Source: a virus. Taken from it: 39,120 nucleotides of DNA. Location: the IMG/VR virus record IMGVR_UViG_3300020452_000067, positions 1 through 39,120 of that record, one strand, 5' to 3'. The first letter of the stretch is position 1. Each line of letters begins with the position of its first letter. Both the position numbers and the translations under genes were made by a program. Under the pieces are notes generated by a model, which saw only the letters and a list, made by a program, of their open reading frames with translations, searched no databases and was not told the DNA's origin. Below are positions 21,394-29,455 of this stretch, one piece after another.

Positions 21394-22178
21394 ATGGTGT
21401 TAATGTACCTTTTAATCAGGTACAACCAATCGGTATAACAGATACTCGCATATGGTTATTCACTCCACCATCAACAATACCAAATCATATTCCAGTAACT
21501 ACTCAGATTGGAGTTCCAATCGTGGATATGCCTGGTTGCGTGAAGATAAGTCGAGAGAATTCCAGTCGGAAGGAAGGCAATAACAGCAAGGCACTAGTAA
21601 ATGACGACCCCAAAGGTAATATTGTATTATGTGATGGCGGTCTTCCTTACTACGAACCGACTGACTATGAATCAGAGGATTTAACATGGGAAACAGTTGT
21701 AACAGAAAATGATGAACCACCTCCAGTAGATACAGGTGATCCTCCTCCACCTCCAGAATCGGATACATCACCACCTGATACACCGAAAGAAGATAAAGAA
21801 ATAGAATGTCCACCAATTAATGCTCAGAGAGTAGGTGATAGATCCCAAAAGGGTGATGAACAAATAGCAGGATACAAATTAACACCTGATGGATTAATCT
21901 GTGAGACAATTTGGGAACCAGTTCCTGCAGTTGAGCAATTTTTACCCTCAGCAGGAATGGTAACTACTACTGTCGCTGTTGCTACTGTGGCAACTGCGTC
22001 TGCCCTATTTGCAAAACCTTTAGCAGATCTGCTCCTCCGAGTTGTGAAGCCTGCTGTGAAGAAGGGGATTGATTCTGTGAAGAAGAAGATGGGAAAGACT
22101 GATAAGAAGTTGTCTCGTTCTCAGATTTTATCAAATAAGTATCGGGATTCAAGGGGTCTTCCTCCTTTGAAGAAGTAG
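21369..22178 (+). CDS. Proline-rich protein with C-terminal membrane segment, 269 residues
   Basis: Begins MSIPYIKLNGVNVPFNQVQP, a beta-rich domain to about residue 110. An acidic Pro-rich linker follows (DEPPPVDTGDPPPPPESDT), then a short domain with two Cys. Next comes a hydrophobic helix near 200-222 (VTTTVAVATVATASALFA) and a strongly basic tail (KKGIDSVKKKMGKTDKKL...). The order suggests a type of anchored protein with a long rigid spacer. The last 197 bases overlap the opposite-strand gene ending at 21982. Not recognised; the late operon position suggests a virion or host-envelope role. Confidence 0.75.
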   Translation: MSIPYIKLNGVNVPFNQVQPIGITDTRIWLFTPPSTIPNHIPVTTQIGVPIVDMPGCVKISRENSSRKEGNNSKALVNDDPKGNIVLCDGGLPYYEPTDYESEDLTWETVVTENDEPPPVDTGDPPPPPESDTSPPDTPKEDKEIECPPINAQRVGDRSQKGDEQIAGYKLTPDGLICETIWEPVPAVEQFLPSAGMVTTTVAVATVATASALFAKPLADLLLRVVKPAVKKGIDSVKKKMGKTDKKLSRSQILSNKYRDSRGLPPLKK

Positions 22179-22959
22179 GATTATTCCATTTTGGTTGTGG
22201 GAAGTCATGTTGATGCTGTACAACTTGACCGCCTGGTGCTGTAACTACTACATCTGAACAAATAGCAGCATATTGAGACTGAGGGTGGAAAAATATACCA
22301 GATTTTTTTAGCTCACCACAGTTTTTTAACCTAGCTAATTCAAAATCGAGTCTCTTATTGGCAACTAATTGATTTTGCATGTTATTCTGTGCTACTGCTG
22401 CCTGTTCACACAAATCTCTTAGTTTTTTATTTAATGGTATGGATAGTGTAGCAGATAAACCTAAGTTGAGACTTTGATTTGCTCTCATGTCTGTACGAAT
22501 AGGTTTGAACCATATAGGGTCTAATGATTGATTTGTTACTGCATCTGGAACTCCATCACCTGCAGGAACTGATTCTGTTATCTCCATGTCATCACCATCA
22601 GCAAACCATCTACTACCATCTGATTTAAGAGTTGTATTGTACCAAGTTTCCCAAGGATAGTTCTTAACTGTCCTAGTTTGATCTACCATTCTACCTGTTA
22701 TATCTGTAGTATTATATTGTGGTTCGTTATAAAAATCTTCCCAAGGATGCTTTCTTGAGTCTGCAAACTGGAAGTATGGAGTTACATTTAATGTTCTACC
22801 TTGACAACTGACTCCACCACCATAAGTATTAGTTATATAAGGACCCTGTAAAACTTGTATAGCTTGATTGGTCACCGAGCCAGAACTATTGGCGATCGGA
22901 TTTGCAGTCGCAGAAACACCACCTACACCCTCTGCATAGGTTGGTGATGCAACAAACAA
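21982..22959 (-). CDS. Secreted protein of uncertain start, about 325 residues
   Basis: The frame encodes a signal-peptide-like stretch YLYTIAALFVASPTYAEG followed by a soluble protein with YFQFADSRKHPWEDFYNEPQ, a helix DLCEQAAVAQNNMQNQLVAN, and a Ser/Gln-rich C-terminus. No ATG, GTG or TTG stands before the signal stretch except an ATG 105 codons upstream (23280), which lies wholly inside the preceding gene and yields unlikely sequence. The boundary given uses TTG at 22959, which shortens the signal peptide. Alternatives are AUA at 22968, overlapping the upstream stop (ATAG), or a -1 frameshift from the upstream gene. The coding frame itself is well supported. The C-terminal part overlaps the convergent gene by 197 bases. 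Confidence 0.6.
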   Translation of the reverse strand: MFVASPTYAEGVGGVSATANPIANSSGSVTNQAIQVLQGPYITNTYGGGVSCQGRTLNVTPYFQFADSRKHPWEDFYNEPQYNTTDITGRMVDQTRTVKNYPWETWYNTTLKSDGSRWFADGDDMEITESVPAGDGVPDAVTNQSLDPIWFKPIRTDMRANQSLNLGLSATLSIPLNKKLRDLCEQAAVAQNNMQNQLVANKRLDFELARLKNCGELKKSGIFFHPQSQYAAICSDVVVTAPGGQVVQHQHDFPQPKWNNPTSSKEEDPLNPDTYLIKSENETTSYQSFPSSSSQNQSPSSQQASQLGGADLLKVLQIGQTQLPQ

Positions 22960-22964
22960 TGCTG

Positions 22965-23453
22965 CTATTGTGTAAAGGTACTTGTCGTATCTGTGACGCT
23001 TTGGATGGTGGTGCTGCGTTGTATTATTGTTTGGTTCGTCATACCTGGTCCTTGATAGCTTTGTGTAAATTGGAAAGCACCATTTGGATCTGATATTGTA
23101 AAGTTGTTTGGACTGGAGAAATCTAACGAGTCGAATGAAGATGTTACGCTTCCCGTTATGATTCCATTGCCATTTGTCGCTGACACACCTGGTGTCACCG
23201 AAACCGTTGATGTTGTCACTGGTGGATTTAGGGCAGCTCCGTTGTTGTCGATGCCCGTTCCTGTCACTGAGTATTCCCATCCTGTACGATAATCAATTGA
23301 ATTTATGGTTTCCTGTACCGTAGATTGAGTCTCGGTACGGCTCGTCATTGAGCCTTGTTGGAAATTAGGGACCACTGGAACAGCAGTCGCAGTCTGTGCA
23401 TTCGCAAGGGCAAGTGCACCCGCAATCAGCACAAACTTCAGTTTCATGGTCAT
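22965..23453 (-). CDS. Secreted beta-rich protein, 162 residues
   Basis: Signal peptide MKLKFVLIAGALALANAQTATA, with probable cleavage near ANA or ATA. The mature part is Ser, Thr, Asn and Gly rich (VTGTGIDNNGAALN, ITGSVTSSFDSLDF), as in extracellular beta-sandwich or beta-solenoid proteins. ATG at 23453 or the in-frame ATG at 23447 may be the start. It ends STFTQ-stop, and the next frame opens without a normal start, so this may be the first half of a frameshifted product. Its neighbour at 23460 is also secreted and similarly composed, and the two may be distant paralogues. Function unknown. Confidence 0.7.
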   Translation of the reverse strand: MTMKLKFVLIAGALALANAQTATAVPVVPNFQQGSMTSRTETQSTVQETINSIDYRTGWEYSVTGTGIDNNGAALNPPVTTSTVSVTPGVSATNGNGIITGSVTSSFDSLDFSSPNNFTISDPNGAFQFTQSYQGPGMTNQTIIQRSTTIQSVTDTTSTFTQ

Positions 23454-23459
23454 GAGTCA

Positions 23460-23978
23460 TCAGTCTATGCTTATCTCGGAAACAAATTGTCCAGTAGCTG
23501 TTGTACCTGCTCCACCTGCTGTTAGTGTCATCACACCTGCTGAGGTAATTGTACCAGCTAATGATCCTGCTACTCCTCCAGACTGTGTAACTACACTACC
23601 GTAAGCTGGCATGTCTGCTACTATTCCAGAAGATACATCTACACCTGATCCAATAGGTGCTACGGCATCTCCATGTACAAAACTCTCGGAAAGGCTGAAA
23701 GCCGACCCTGCTGTCGTCACAGTGTAAACACCTTGAGTTTGTGTTGCTGCTGCTGTAGTTGCACTATCTCCAGATGCTTTAGTTAGACCACCCATAGTAC
23801 CTGCAGTGATATTGTTACCACTTACAGTATATGTAGACCCAATTCTGTTAGCCTGAGTTGCTGCACCATCAACAGAAAGTTGTGTTGATGTGGACAGTCT
23901 ATGTGTCAAATCTGCTTTAACCTGAGTTGTAAGTAACCCAGTTCCTGCTATCATAATGAAGGCGATAATTTTCTTCAT
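23460..23978 (-). CDS. Secreted Thr/Ser/Gly-rich protein, 172 residues
   Basis: Signal peptide MKKIIAFIMIAGTGLLTTQVKA, cleavage after VKA. The mature protein is low in charged residues and consists of short beta-type repeats (TVSGNNITAGTMGG, GSLAGTITSAGVMTLTAGG). A good ribosome site (CAGGATA before the ATG) is present, unusual in this window. It lies 6 bases upstream of the next secreted-protein gene, so the three form an export unit. Virion decoration or a host-surface protein is possible; no family is recognised. Confidence 0.75.
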   Translation of the reverse strand: MKKIIAFIMIAGTGLLTTQVKADLTHRLSTSTQLSVDGAATQANRIGSTYTVSGNNITAGTMGGLTKASGDSATTAAATQTQGVYTVTTAGSAFSLSESFVHGDAVAPIGSGVDVSSGIVADMPAYGSVVTQSGGVAGSLAGTITSAGVMTLTAGGAGTTATGQFVSEISID

Positions 23979-24020
23979 TATCCTGTTTTTTAGTATTATT
24001 ACTTACTAATATATAGGCTC

Positions 24021-24347
24021 TTAGATTTCGTATAATTCGCTGCTTTCTAGTTCCATTCGGATGTCATCATGCAATCTTTCTTGTGCTTCTTGCTGACTTA
24101 ACTTGTTAGCACTGGGAAGTCCCTGTTGACCTGGCAACTCTCCTTCATACTGTGCAGTAACATCAACAATATGTGGTGGTAATGGTTTAGGAGCATCTAT
24201 CCTCCTGTAAGTATAAGTTTCGTTTTGATGCTCTTCATGCAACTCAAGTGTTCTGATTGCATATTCTTCATGACTACAATCACAATACTGCTGACCCCTA
24301 TCATCGAATACTCTATAAAAGGGGTACATGTGCTCAGGTATTCGCAT
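24021..24347 (-). CDS. Hypothetical 108-residue protein
   Basis: Starts MRIPEHMYPFYRVFDDRGQQ and includes CDCSHEEYAIRTLELHEEHQ, a Pro-rich middle (DAPKPLPPHI) and an acidic C-terminus. It is soluble, with no signal peptide. The Cys-x-Cys-x-x-His group could bind a metal, but one such group is weak evidence. The start overlaps the end of the 43-residue gene by 14 bases. Not recognised. Confidence 0.7.
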   Translation of the reverse strand: MRIPEHMYPFYRVFDDRGQQYCDCSHEEYAIRTLELHEEHQNETYTYRRIDAPKPLPPHIVDVTAQYEGELPGQQGLPSANKLSQQEAQERLHDDIRMELESSELYEI

Positions 24348-24465
24348 AGTGTGTTAATTTTGAAATAAGGATTTTAGTTCTTTTTTTTGCTGCTCTAAGT
24401 GCTTGTGGTTTTAGAGTTCGCTTAGGTTCTTTCTTACTATGGTGTTTCCAGTTTGGAGTGATCAT
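24334..24465 (-). CDS. Very small basic protein, 43 residues
   Basis: MITPNWKHHSKKEPKRTLKP then QALRAAKKRTKILISKLTHYANT, with about a third Lys/Arg/His. The ATG at 24465 overlaps the stop of the upstream gene by four bases (ATGA, 24462-24465), the usual packing here. Lys codons create an A8 run (minus strand, about 24387-24394). It might bind nucleic acid. The call depends on the overlap and charge pattern only. Confidence 0.5.
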   Translation of the reverse strand: MITPNWKHHSKKEPKRTLKPQALRAAKKRTKILISKLTHYANT

Positions 24466-24647
24466 GCATCTGACCCCCTTCCGTAGTAATATTGTTCGTA
24501 GTATTTTTCCATCTCATCAACTGGATCTTTGTTGACAATTTTATCTTTTTGTATGTCAATAAACTCTATATGTGACCTTATGAAGTCAGCATCATCTTGC
24601 TCCACCGAACACGGTGCTGTATCTATTGATTCTTTTTCCATTTCCAT
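24462..24647 (-). CDS. Hypothetical acidic protein, 61 residues
   Basis: Begins MEMEKESIDTAPCSVEQDDA and ends EKYYEQYYYGRGSDA; acidic with a Tyr-rich tail. The frame is open to a GTG at 24653, but ATG 24647 is the simpler start. It lies 23 bases after the previous stop. Not recognised. Its charge is opposite to the adjoining 43-residue basic protein, so the two might pair; that is speculation. Confidence 0.62.
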   Translation of the reverse strand: MEMEKESIDTAPCSVEQDDADFIRSHIEFIDIQKDKIVNKDPVDEMEKYYEQYYYGRGSDA

Positions 24648-24670
24648 TGCCACGACCAGTATCTTGATAT

Positions 24671-24916
24671 TTAGGTGGCTACAACTTTTATCTCTTCGTA
24701 GGAGATATCTTCGGGTTCTAAGACTGTTTTACAGAACTCAACCACATTTATAAACTCTTGTCCTTTTTTACAAGTGACGAGTTTTTCTTCACCATCTGAT
24801 GATATGCAATTGATAGTTCTTTTTTGTACATTAATCACGACTCGTGAAATGTACTCGTCTTCTCTACCCATAGTGTGATGTAACCAGAAAATACCATTAT
24901 AGCATGAGAGTACCAT
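24671..24916 (-). CDS. Hypothetical protein, about 81 residues (start uncertain)
   Basis: The core reads GREDEYISRVVINVQKRTIN, with an acidic helical C-terminus (NVVEFCKTVLEPEDISYEEI). The frame extends to a TTG at 24928; ATG 24916 (MVLSCYNGIFW) is chosen. A TGCTATAAT promoter-like box lies inside this extension, so a third start at ATG 24871 (MGREDEY, 66 residues) is quite possible. The beta strands at its centre suggest a small alpha/beta fold. Function unknown. Confidence 0.62.
   Translation of the reverse strand: MVLSCYNGIFWLHHTMGREDEYISRVVINVQKRTINCISSDGEEKLVTCKKGQEFINVVEFCKTVLEPEDISYEEIKVVAT
24896..24901 (-). promoter_or_regulatory. Possible extended -10 box (TGCTATAAT)
   Basis: Minus strand CATGCTATAATGG with the RNA start expected near 24889, 18 bases before ATG 24871. 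It repeats the element before the ligase-like and heme oxygenase genes. It overlaps the N-terminal coding extension of the same gene (Cys-Tyr-Asn-Gly), so it may instead be coincidence. Confidence 0.35.
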
Positions 24917-24937
24917 ACCGTCAAGCAATAGGATATA

Positions 24938-25801
24938 TTATATAGTATTTGTATTTGGTGATCCTGCGAATCTAGAGTCGTTGGTTATTCTTTGATCTAT
25001 GGGAACTTTATTTGGATCGTAGTTTGGATCAGGATAATCATGCCAAGTATTTCCTTCATACTCAACAATCAGAGGATTAATATCTTTTCTCTCTCCATAT
25101 ACATGGTAGAAACAATCTACATTTCCTGATAGAGTTATCTTTTCATTATTAAAGTCCATCACAATTATATCCTGTGATGACCCAATTGGTTGTAGTTGAA
25201 CAGATATACTATCTTCATGAACTAAATCTTTCCAATAGTCAGGTAAAGTTATTTCATTTGTTTTAGTTCTACCTCTACAATATACTGCGACCTCTGGTCC
25301 TTCAATACATGCATATCTCAGTCTGTGTCCCTCACCCTTGGTAGGATGAACCATGTCAAATGGTTTGGGTAAACTGTCAGCAGTTGCAAATCTTGATGTT
25401 AGTTGTCCAATACCTGCTCCAAAATTTGCATCACCTGCTACGACTAGAGGAGTTCCAGTAGTACCTTGAATATATACATCTCCCTGTTGATAGGTAGCAC
25501 CTCCAACATATAATCTAGACTTTAGATCTGTGTCATTACATACATAAAGTTCTTTCTCTACCTGTACTTCTTGGAATGTTGATATTCCTGGTCTAACTAG
25601 AAGATTACCAGTATAGATTCTTACATCACCATTAGTAATCTCTATGTCAGTAGGACGGGATGGTATCCCTTGTACATCTATAAACCCTGAGCATATAACG
25701 GGATCTTCAAAATAATTTGTAGCATCACCAATTTTATATGGTTTGTTTGCTATGTCTTCTTTAGCACTACAGTTAAAGGAGTTTGGATTAGATTCTGCCA
25801 T
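24938..25801 (-). CDS. Fibre/spike-type structural protein, 287 residues
   Basis: An N-terminal region with a Pro/Asp-rich beta repeat (GDVRIYTGNLLVRPGISTFQ, RLYVGGATYQQGDVYIQG), typical of phage fibre shafts. From about residue 148 comes a domain HPTKGEGHRLRYACIEGPEV then YCRGR. I recognise this pattern, HPTK-LR-A-EGPE-x-VY-RG, from the C-termini of many phage tail fibre proteins; its role (trimer tip or chaperone) is not certain to me. It lies three bases downstream of the beta-helical protein gene in the baseplate operon. Likely a virion component at or near the baseplate. Confidence 0.8.
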   Translation of the reverse strand: MAESNPNSFNCSAKEDIANKPYKIGDATNYFEDPVICSGFIDVQGIPSRPTDIEITNGDVRIYTGNLLVRPGISTFQEVQVEKELYVCNDTDLKSRLYVGGATYQQGDVYIQGTTGTPLVVAGDANFGAGIGQLTSRFATADSLPKPFDMVHPTKGEGHRLRYACIEGPEVAVYCRGRTKTNEITLPDYWKDLVHEDSISVQLQPIGSSQDIIVMDFNNEKITLSGNVDCFYHVYGERKDINPLIVEYEGNTWHDYPDPNYDPNKVPIDQRITNDSRFAGSPNTNTI

Positions 25802-25803
25802 GA

Positions 25804-26964
25804 TTATTCTAGTGTGTAGTCCTCTGATACGGTATCAACAGCAATAACTTCCTCACCTTGAAGAAGTTTTTGTTCAACATCTTCAGAAGTTTGAACTGAT
25901 TTGTTAAGAGCATTTGGTGTATTCTTAGCAGAAAGAAGATCTTGTTTTAATGCTTCCATTCTTAGTGCAGTAGCATTATTAACACTATCTAGTTTCTGTT
26001 CAGCAGGTATGTCTGGGTGAGTTGGGTTAGCTCCACCTTCAAGTGTTGCTAGTGAATCACTAGATTGATTACTAACAGTTGCTGCAGCACCTTTACCAAC
26101 ACTTCCAGTTCCAAATTTTTCTTTTCTTCCAGTAAGAGAATTACCACCTTCAGTAACACCTAATTCTTTTGATGCTGATGCGTTCAATGAATCTATATTA
26201 CCTGTTAATACTTGATTCTCTGTAGCTGGTATTGGTGTTGGTGGTTCTACTAGATTATCTGGATTTTGTAATGGATCAGGTGTTCGTTGCTCTGTTGCTT
26301 TGTTAGTATTTTCTATTGCCTCTATGCCACCTGTCTGTGAAGTAACACCCAAATCCTTAAGACTAAATCCAAATCCTTTTAATGCTCCTCCTATCACACC
26401 ATTGAAACTACCTGCTGCTGCACCTGATATTACTGACTGTGCCATTGGAGCAAAAATCTTTGCCAACACACTATCAGGAATAAAACTATTTTTGGTTATC
26501 CTTGCACCCCATGTCTCAGGAACTAAATTACCTCTCAATGCTTTAACTTGTGCTGTATTTGCATCCAGAAGAATTCTACCACAAGATGAGTGTAAGTTTA
26601 TATTTCTTCCTGCGTTTATATCCACATCTCTATCAGCAGTAAGCATAATATCTTTTCCATGTAATCTAATTCTACCTCTAGAAGCAGTGATAGTTATATC
26701 TCCTGTAGCAGCACTTACTCTAATATCAATACTATTAGGATCGTTTTTATCTCCCGCATTAATCTCTATACTTTTATCAGATGATATTCTACCTAGTCCT
26801 GTTCCATGACCATGTGCTATTAAAAATACTTCACCATTATCATTAGATGAATATATTTTAGTTGGTTCGGGACCGTCTCTTCCTTGTCTTGGACTACCAG
26901 TTTCTATTCTAAAATGTCCACCTCTAGAGTCAACAACTCTTCTTCCCCAGTTCTGTTCTGACAT
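25804..26964 (-). CDS. Baseplate spike-like beta-helix protein, 386 residues
   Basis: Residues about 60-135 repeat short strands in register (SIEINAGDKNDPNSIDIRVS, DITITASRGRIRLHGKDIML, DVDINAGRNINLHSS). This is the pattern of the triple-stranded beta-helix in T4 gp5 C-terminal domains and VgrG spikes that pierce the outer membrane. The C-terminal half is a less ordered Ala, Ser and Asn-rich region with coiled-coil propensity (EQKLDSVNNATALRMEALKQ). Its start overlaps the stop of the gp5-like gene by one base (TAATG). I infer that T4 gp5 functions are divided here between this protein and its neighbour. Confidence 0.75.
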   Translation of the reverse strand: MSEQNWGRRVVDSRGGHFRIETGSPRQGRDGPEPTKIYSSNDNGEVFLIAHGHGTGLGRISSDKSIEINAGDKNDPNSIDIRVSAATGDITITASRGRIRLHGKDIMLTADRDVDINAGRNINLHSSCGRILLDANTAQVKALRGNLVPETWGARITKNSFIPDSVLAKIFAPMAQSVISGAAAGSFNGVIGGALKGFGFSLKDLGVTSQTGGIEAIENTNKATEQRTPDPLQNPDNLVEPPTPIPATENQVLTGNIDSLNASASKELGVTEGGNSLTGRKEKFGTGSVGKGAAATVSNQSSDSLATLEGGANPTHPDIPAEQKLDSVNNATALRMEALKQDLLSAKNTPNALNKSVQTSEDVEQKLLQGEEVIAVDTVSEDYTLE

Positions 26965-29186
26965 TATATTTTACCTATACAGTCTATTACTTTAGCAACT
27001 TTAGCAGGTGCTTTTGCTTCTGGTATTGTACCGAAGACTGGTCTAAGAACAGCACCAACACCAGTTGCAGATTTCATCTCTATCACAGGAGGGACATCAT
27101 ATTTAAGAATATTTAGAACCTCAACTGACTGGACTCCACCTGTATCTGGATCTACTTTTACATCAAATACAGGTGTCTTTAGGATCTCCTCTGTAGTTAA
27201 ATTTGCATAAGCATCAGTAAACTCATCATCATCAGAGGGTGCAAATCCTGTCTGGAATATGAATACAGTTTCATCAATCTGATCGCCAGGTACATAACCT
27301 CTTCCAGGATCTTCCACGATAACAGTTGTAACACCAACATTTTCTGGAGGATCTGTAACAACTGGATATCCTTCACCTACACTATCCATAACAATAGCAG
27401 CGATACCACCATTATCATCTAAAACTGCATGACCATGAGCTCCAAATCCTACTCCACATTTATCTGAGAAACTAATAGCAGGTGGTGTCTTATATCCTAC
27501 ACCAGGTATCTTTATGTCTACACCAATAATACTTGCAGTTCTAGTAACACCTTCTGCAATTCCACCTAGACCACTATTCTCTATAATACCACCAACAACA
27601 ACATTACCAATAGCACCTATTCCACCACCACCAAATATTTGTAATTTAGCATCACCACAATCTTTCTTACCACCTACACATGATCCACCTGCACTAAGAT
27701 CTTCTATTAGTCCTGCTACTCTGCCAGGTGCTCCAAGAGTATCTGATATACCTTTAGGAATTAAATTACCAAAGTCAGGAGTTAGACTACCAAATTCAAA
27801 TCCAGTTATAGAATCTATTGCACCACCAATTCCACCTAACGCACCACTAACAGCACCACCAATTCCACCGCCAGGTTTAGCAGTCTTTTTCATTTGTGAT
27901 GTAATATAATTATATGGGTCAGCACCTTTCTCCATAGCACTACCACCAACTTCATATTTTTTGACTGGAGGACACTTATCTTTATTAGTCTGACCACAAT
28001 CTAAGAATCCTGAGAAGTCTTCTAGTAAGAAAGCAGAACTTCTCAAAAATTCTGCAACATCTAATCCGCCAGGTAACAAATTACCCAATCCACTCAAAGG
28101 TCCTGACATAGCACCACTAATATCATCTATTATATTGTTCATAAATTTTGATACAAAGTTTGCACCAACACAACCTGCAATACCAAGACCAGATGCTAAC
28201 AAATCTTTTAACATATCTGATACTGTTCCTCTCAATCCCTCTACTACTTTATTAGCTACACATGCTAGAGCATTCTCTGCATTTTTAATATTGACAACTT
28301 CTCCTACCTGTGATGCTACTCCTGCAGCATGTCCCAAAGCAAATGACTGAGGTGAATTACCTGTTTGAGCAACTACTTCTGAAAACTTATCTGTATATAT
28401 TTTATCTAAACCTGCTTGTAATTTTGGTTCTAAGTGATTAAATAAACCTTGAAACATACTACCAACAAATCCATTTGCTTGAGTCTCAACCGCATCACCA
28501 ACTGCTTTTATTTCTGCTTCTAATTTAGCTCCTGTCATCTGGAGATCTTCTATCCTTTCTGCCATAGTTTCTATCTGCAATACCATTCTAGAAACAGCAG
28601 ATGGTGTACAAGTATCTGCAATTATCTCTTTCTTACCTGCACCAGATTGATCTACATTCTTTCCTTTTGTACCACTAGAGTTAGTGGTATTTGATTTTTT
28701 ATTTTGTTCGTTGGTAGTGTCTGGTTTACCAGTCTCTTCTACAATCTCTGTCTTAGGATTTATTTTTATATTACCTGTAAATCCTGTACCAGGTTCAAAC
28801 TTCCCGCCAAACTCTCCAGAGTTCTTTACACCTGCTGCTTGACCAAAATGTCCAAGAATTGCAGGTACTTGTCCATCATCACCATCTAAAAAGAATCCAA
28901 ATACAACATCACCCTGTTGTAATTGAGTTGATTTTGAATAGTTTGCAGCACCACTACCAGATGTAGTTGGCAACATACACATTGCCCAAGGCAAATCTTT
29001 ATCTTCTAGGTCATCTGTAAATGGGTGATAACCCATTATTCTTACTTTATATCTTTGACCCCAACCATCACCATCATCAACCTGATCTTTCTGAGCTTCC
29101 CTAGGAGCAACTTGACCGATCCACCATCTGAATCCGTCCCTGCCTAAAAATTGACTGTTGCCCAATAGGGATTCTTCGATTGCCAT
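26964..29186 (-). CDS. gp5: Baseplate central hub protein, gp5-like (OB-fold, no lysozyme seen)
   Basis: A 740-residue protein whose N-terminal ~125 residues (RWWIGQVAPREAQKDQ, RYKVRIMGYHPFTDDLEDKD, LPWAMCMLPTTSGSG, GDVVFGFFLDGDDGQVPAIL) match the OB-fold hub domain of gp5 in T4-like phages. The gp5 trimer caps the tail tube and holds the spike. A helical region (about 190-330) and Gly/Ile-rich beta segments (GVDIKIPGVGYKTPPAISFS) follow. No lysozyme motif is evident, unlike T4 gp5. A peptidase domain in the nearby 576-residue protein may supply wall cutting. It is coupled to its neighbours by TAATG overlaps on both sides. Confidence 0.82.
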   Translation of the reverse strand: MAIEESLLGNSQFLGRDGFRWWIGQVAPREAQKDQVDDGDGWGQRYKVRIMGYHPFTDDLEDKDLPWAMCMLPTTSGSGAANYSKSTQLQQGDVVFGFFLDGDDGQVPAILGHFGQAAGVKNSGEFGGKFEPGTGFTGNIKINPKTEIVEETGKPDTTNEQNKKSNTTNSSGTKGKNVDQSGAGKKEIIADTCTPSAVSRMVLQIETMAERIEDLQMTGAKLEAEIKAVGDAVETQANGFVGSMFQGLFNHLEPKLQAGLDKIYTDKFSEVVAQTGNSPQSFALGHAAGVASQVGEVVNIKNAENALACVANKVVEGLRGTVSDMLKDLLASGLGIAGCVGANFVSKFMNNIIDDISGAMSGPLSGLGNLLPGGLDVAEFLRSSAFLLEDFSGFLDCGQTNKDKCPPVKKYEVGGSAMEKGADPYNYITSQMKKTAKPGGGIGGAVSGALGGIGGAIDSITGFEFGSLTPDFGNLIPKGISDTLGAPGRVAGLIEDLSAGGSCVGGKKDCGDAKLQIFGGGGIGAIGNVVVGGIIENSGLGGIAEGVTRTASIIGVDIKIPGVGYKTPPAISFSDKCGVGFGAHGHAVLDDNGGIAAIVMDSVGEGYPVVTDPPENVGVTTVIVEDPGRGYVPGDQIDETVFIFQTGFAPSDDDEFTDAYANLTTEEILKTPVFDVKVDPDTGGVQSVEVLNILKYDVPPVIEMKSATGVGAVLRPVFGTIPEAKAPAKVAKVIDCIGKI

Positions 29187-29452
29187 TAGTCGTCGTATAC
29201 TCTACATTCAAATGCGTCTGGATGATTATCACAATAAATTTCTAAATGCTTGTCCTCATGACGAGTGTGCCAATCATTTATCTTACCTTCATTAGGATCT
29301 ACCACCTCATCTTTATGAGATGCTTCGTAGTCTGCATGAACTTCTTCTAGTTCAGATTTTTTATACTCTAACATACCATGATTGATATGTTCTTTTTTAT
29401 CTTTGGGATCAAGATAAACTTCGTGATCTAAGTCATGTTTAATAGTTGACAT
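29186..29452 (-). CDS. Hypothetical acidic/histidine-rich protein, 88 residues
   Basis: MSTIKHDLDHEVYLDPKDKK, continuing with about a quarter Asp/Glu and ten or so His (HTRHEDKHLEIYCDNHPDAF). It is soluble, probably helical in the middle. The stop overlaps the gp5-like start by one base, so it lies inside the hub operon between the gp27-like and gp5-like genes. It could be an assembly factor or a metal binder; neither is shown. Confidence 0.72.
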   Translation of the reverse strand: MSTIKHDLDHEVYLDPKDKKEHINHGMLEYKKSELEEVHADYEASHKDEVVDPNEGKINDWHTRHEDKHLEIYCDNHPDAFECRVYDD

Positions 29453-29455
29453 TTT

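Noticed and set aside
21982-23280. 432-residue ORF starting at ATG 23280
   Set aside because: Its first ~105 codons lie entirely inside the well-supported gene 22965-23453 and give improbable sequence (His, Asn, Arg-rich with no pattern). Only the part after about 22968 looks like protein.
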